A stretch of DNA of 56,489 nt, from positions 1 to 56,489 of the forward strand of contig NZ_JADPBQ010000021.1 of assembly GCF_015670405.1 (NCBI RefSeq), read 5' to 3'. The notes beneath the pieces were generated by a model. That model worked only from the letters and a program-made list of their open reading frames with translations, did no database searches and was not told where the DNA came from. Every line of letters begins with the position of its first letter. Positions within the stretch are counted from its first letter, which is position 1. The position numbers were made by a program, and so were the translations under genes. This DNA comes from Clostridium sp. 1001271B_151109_B4 (GTDB lineage: Bacteria > Bacillota > Clostridia > Clostridiales > Clostridiaceae). Below are positions 55,731 through 56,489 of this stretch, one piece after another.

Positions 55731-56220
55731 CCCTATCTTTATATATGGAAATTATTTTTAGCTATTTAAAATAACGAAAGATAATGCTTGCTATTTTAAG
55801 GAAAACTTTTTTATATTTGTTTAGTAAATAAACTTAAATAATAAAGTTTGAGCTTTAAATTTTAATTACATGAAGCTTGTCTTATATAAAATATATGATT
55901 TATAAAGCAATAATATAATTTTATTATAAAAAATTATATTAAGAACTTTAAAATATAAAGTCTATGATTTGTGCAATTATAATTTATAAAAGTATGTAAA
56001 TCTTAATATACAGTAAGAATGTTAATAGCCTTGTACTTATACTATATTTATAGGATGGTAAATTTGTTACTAATTATGGGATGAAAAATGAATAAAAAAT
56101 ATACTATTAAATTTAAATAAATATTATTATAAAAAAATAAAATTATATATTAAAGCAAAGAAAAATAGAGAAAAGTAGAGAAAATAGAGAATAATTATGT
56201 ATAAACAGGAAAAATGGGGG
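55731..56220. other. AT-rich intergenic stretch upstream of the tRNA cluster
   Basis: About 490 bases of A/T-rich sequence with no supported gene. I see no promoter for yyaC that could be called with confidence. Confidence 0.6.
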
Positions 56221-56249
56221 TTGAAATATAATTGGTTTAATTATATACT
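56221..56249 (+). promoter_or_regulatory. Promoter of the tRNA cluster
   Basis: TTGAAA (56221-56226), 17-bp spacer, TATACT (56244-56249), about 50 bases before tRNA-Tyr. Confidence 0.65.
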
Positions 56250-56308
56250 AGTCCTTGTCAGTTCGGCAGTAACATAATGAATGACAAAAAAGTTGTAAAT
56301 AAACATAT

Positions 56309-56393
56309 GGGGGAGTTCCCGAGAGGCCAAAGGGGGCAGACTGTAAATCTGTTACGTTTCGTTTCGATGGTTCGAATCCGTCCTCCCCCACCA
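56309..56393 (+). tRNA. tRNA-Tyr (anticodon GTA)
   Basis: Acceptor strands GGGGGAG (56309-56315) and CTCCCCC (56383-56389), anticodon GTA in GACTGTAAATC, a long variable arm as expected for bacterial tRNA-Tyr, T-loop GTTCGAATCC and encoded CCA at 56391-56393. Confidence 0.95.
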
Positions 56394-56435
56394 TTAACAA
56401 CTTTAAAAAATAATAAATTTGAAATTTGGTATTAT

Positions 56436-56489
56436 GCTTCATTGGCTCAATGGCAGAGCAGCTGACTTGTAATCAGCAGGTTGTTGGTT
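56436..56489 (+). tRNA. tRNA-Thr (anticodon TGT), partial
   Basis: Starts GCTTCATTGGCTCAATGGC and has anticodon TGT in a loop closed by GCTGA/TCAGC. The window ends in the T-arm (GTTGGTT), so the last 20 or so bases are missing. It follows tRNA-Tyr by 42 bases, in the same cluster. Confidence 0.9.

Noticed and set aside
56248..56442. A 64-codon minus-strand frame over tRNA-Tyr
   Set aside because: It lies across a complete tRNA gene; such frames over tRNAs are a known source of false proteins.

Overview
The window is a low-GC, AT-rich chromosomal segment of an endospore-forming Firmicute, most likely Clostridium sensu stricto (cluster I). The evidence is the very AT-rich codon use, the many sporulation genes (yabG, sipL, spoIIR, spoIID, spoIIQ, spoIIID, yyaC and CotS-family coat genes), a clostridial thiolase, and the order atp operon - ywmB - murA - spoIID - spoIIQ - spoIIID - mbl, which resembles the Bacillus subtilis atp-to-mbl region. 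The species cannot be named from the sequence alone.

Layout. 1-220: 3' end of a 23S rRNA followed directly by tRNA-Asn, with no 5S gene between them. 306-3170: TrkA/TrkH potassium uptake operon; trkH is interrupted by an in-frame TGA. 3223-6915: TldD/TldE protease pair plus a flavoprotein. 7055-8276 (minus): SGNH hydrolase and a RusA-like resolvase with a zinc ribbon. 8591-12100: tsaD, a membrane-anchored alpha/beta-hydrolase-fold protein without its catalytic residues, and an HtrA protease. 12161-18492: spore-coat cluster of two divergent GT4-glycosyltransferase/CotS modules around a C-lobe-only CotS relative and another CotS. 18652-28734: yabG, veg, sipL, cyanophycin genes cphB-cphA, ispE, spoIIR, a PP-loop protein and a DUF1934 protein. 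28827-41839: housekeeping genes (pyrG, rho, rpmE, tdk, a DUF1385-PrmC fusion, prfA, tsaC, rpiB, upp, comEB, thlA). 42486-49075: complete F1Fo ATP synthase operon atpIBEFHAGDC. 49405-55721: ywmB-murA-spoIID-spoIIQ-spoIIID-mbl and convergent yyaC. 56221-56489: start of a tRNA cluster (Tyr, then partial Thr).

How the genes fit together. Engulfment and compartment signalling are represented by SpoIIR (forespore signal for sigma-E activation), SpoIID (septal peptidoglycan), SpoIIQ (forespore side of the channel) and SpoIIID (mother-cell regulator). Coat assembly and maturation are represented by SipL, YabG and the CotS/glycosyltransferase cluster, which has a perfect match to the sigma-K promoter consensus. 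TsaC and TsaD act in the same tRNA t6A pathway, and PrmC methylates RF1, encoded by the next gene.

Less ordinary signals are: a candidate small RNA on the minus strand between veg and sipL with its own promoter, 5' hairpin and terminator; a branched RNA structure in the leader of the atp operon; a family of about 105-115-bp intergenic repeats (three copies) with terminal inverted repeats and two internal hairpins; a Rex-like palindrome at the thlA start site; a hairpin that would mask the spoIIR ribosome binding site; and several proteins that keep a fold but have lost catalytic residues. No CRISPR array, prophage, transposase or insertion sequence was seen.
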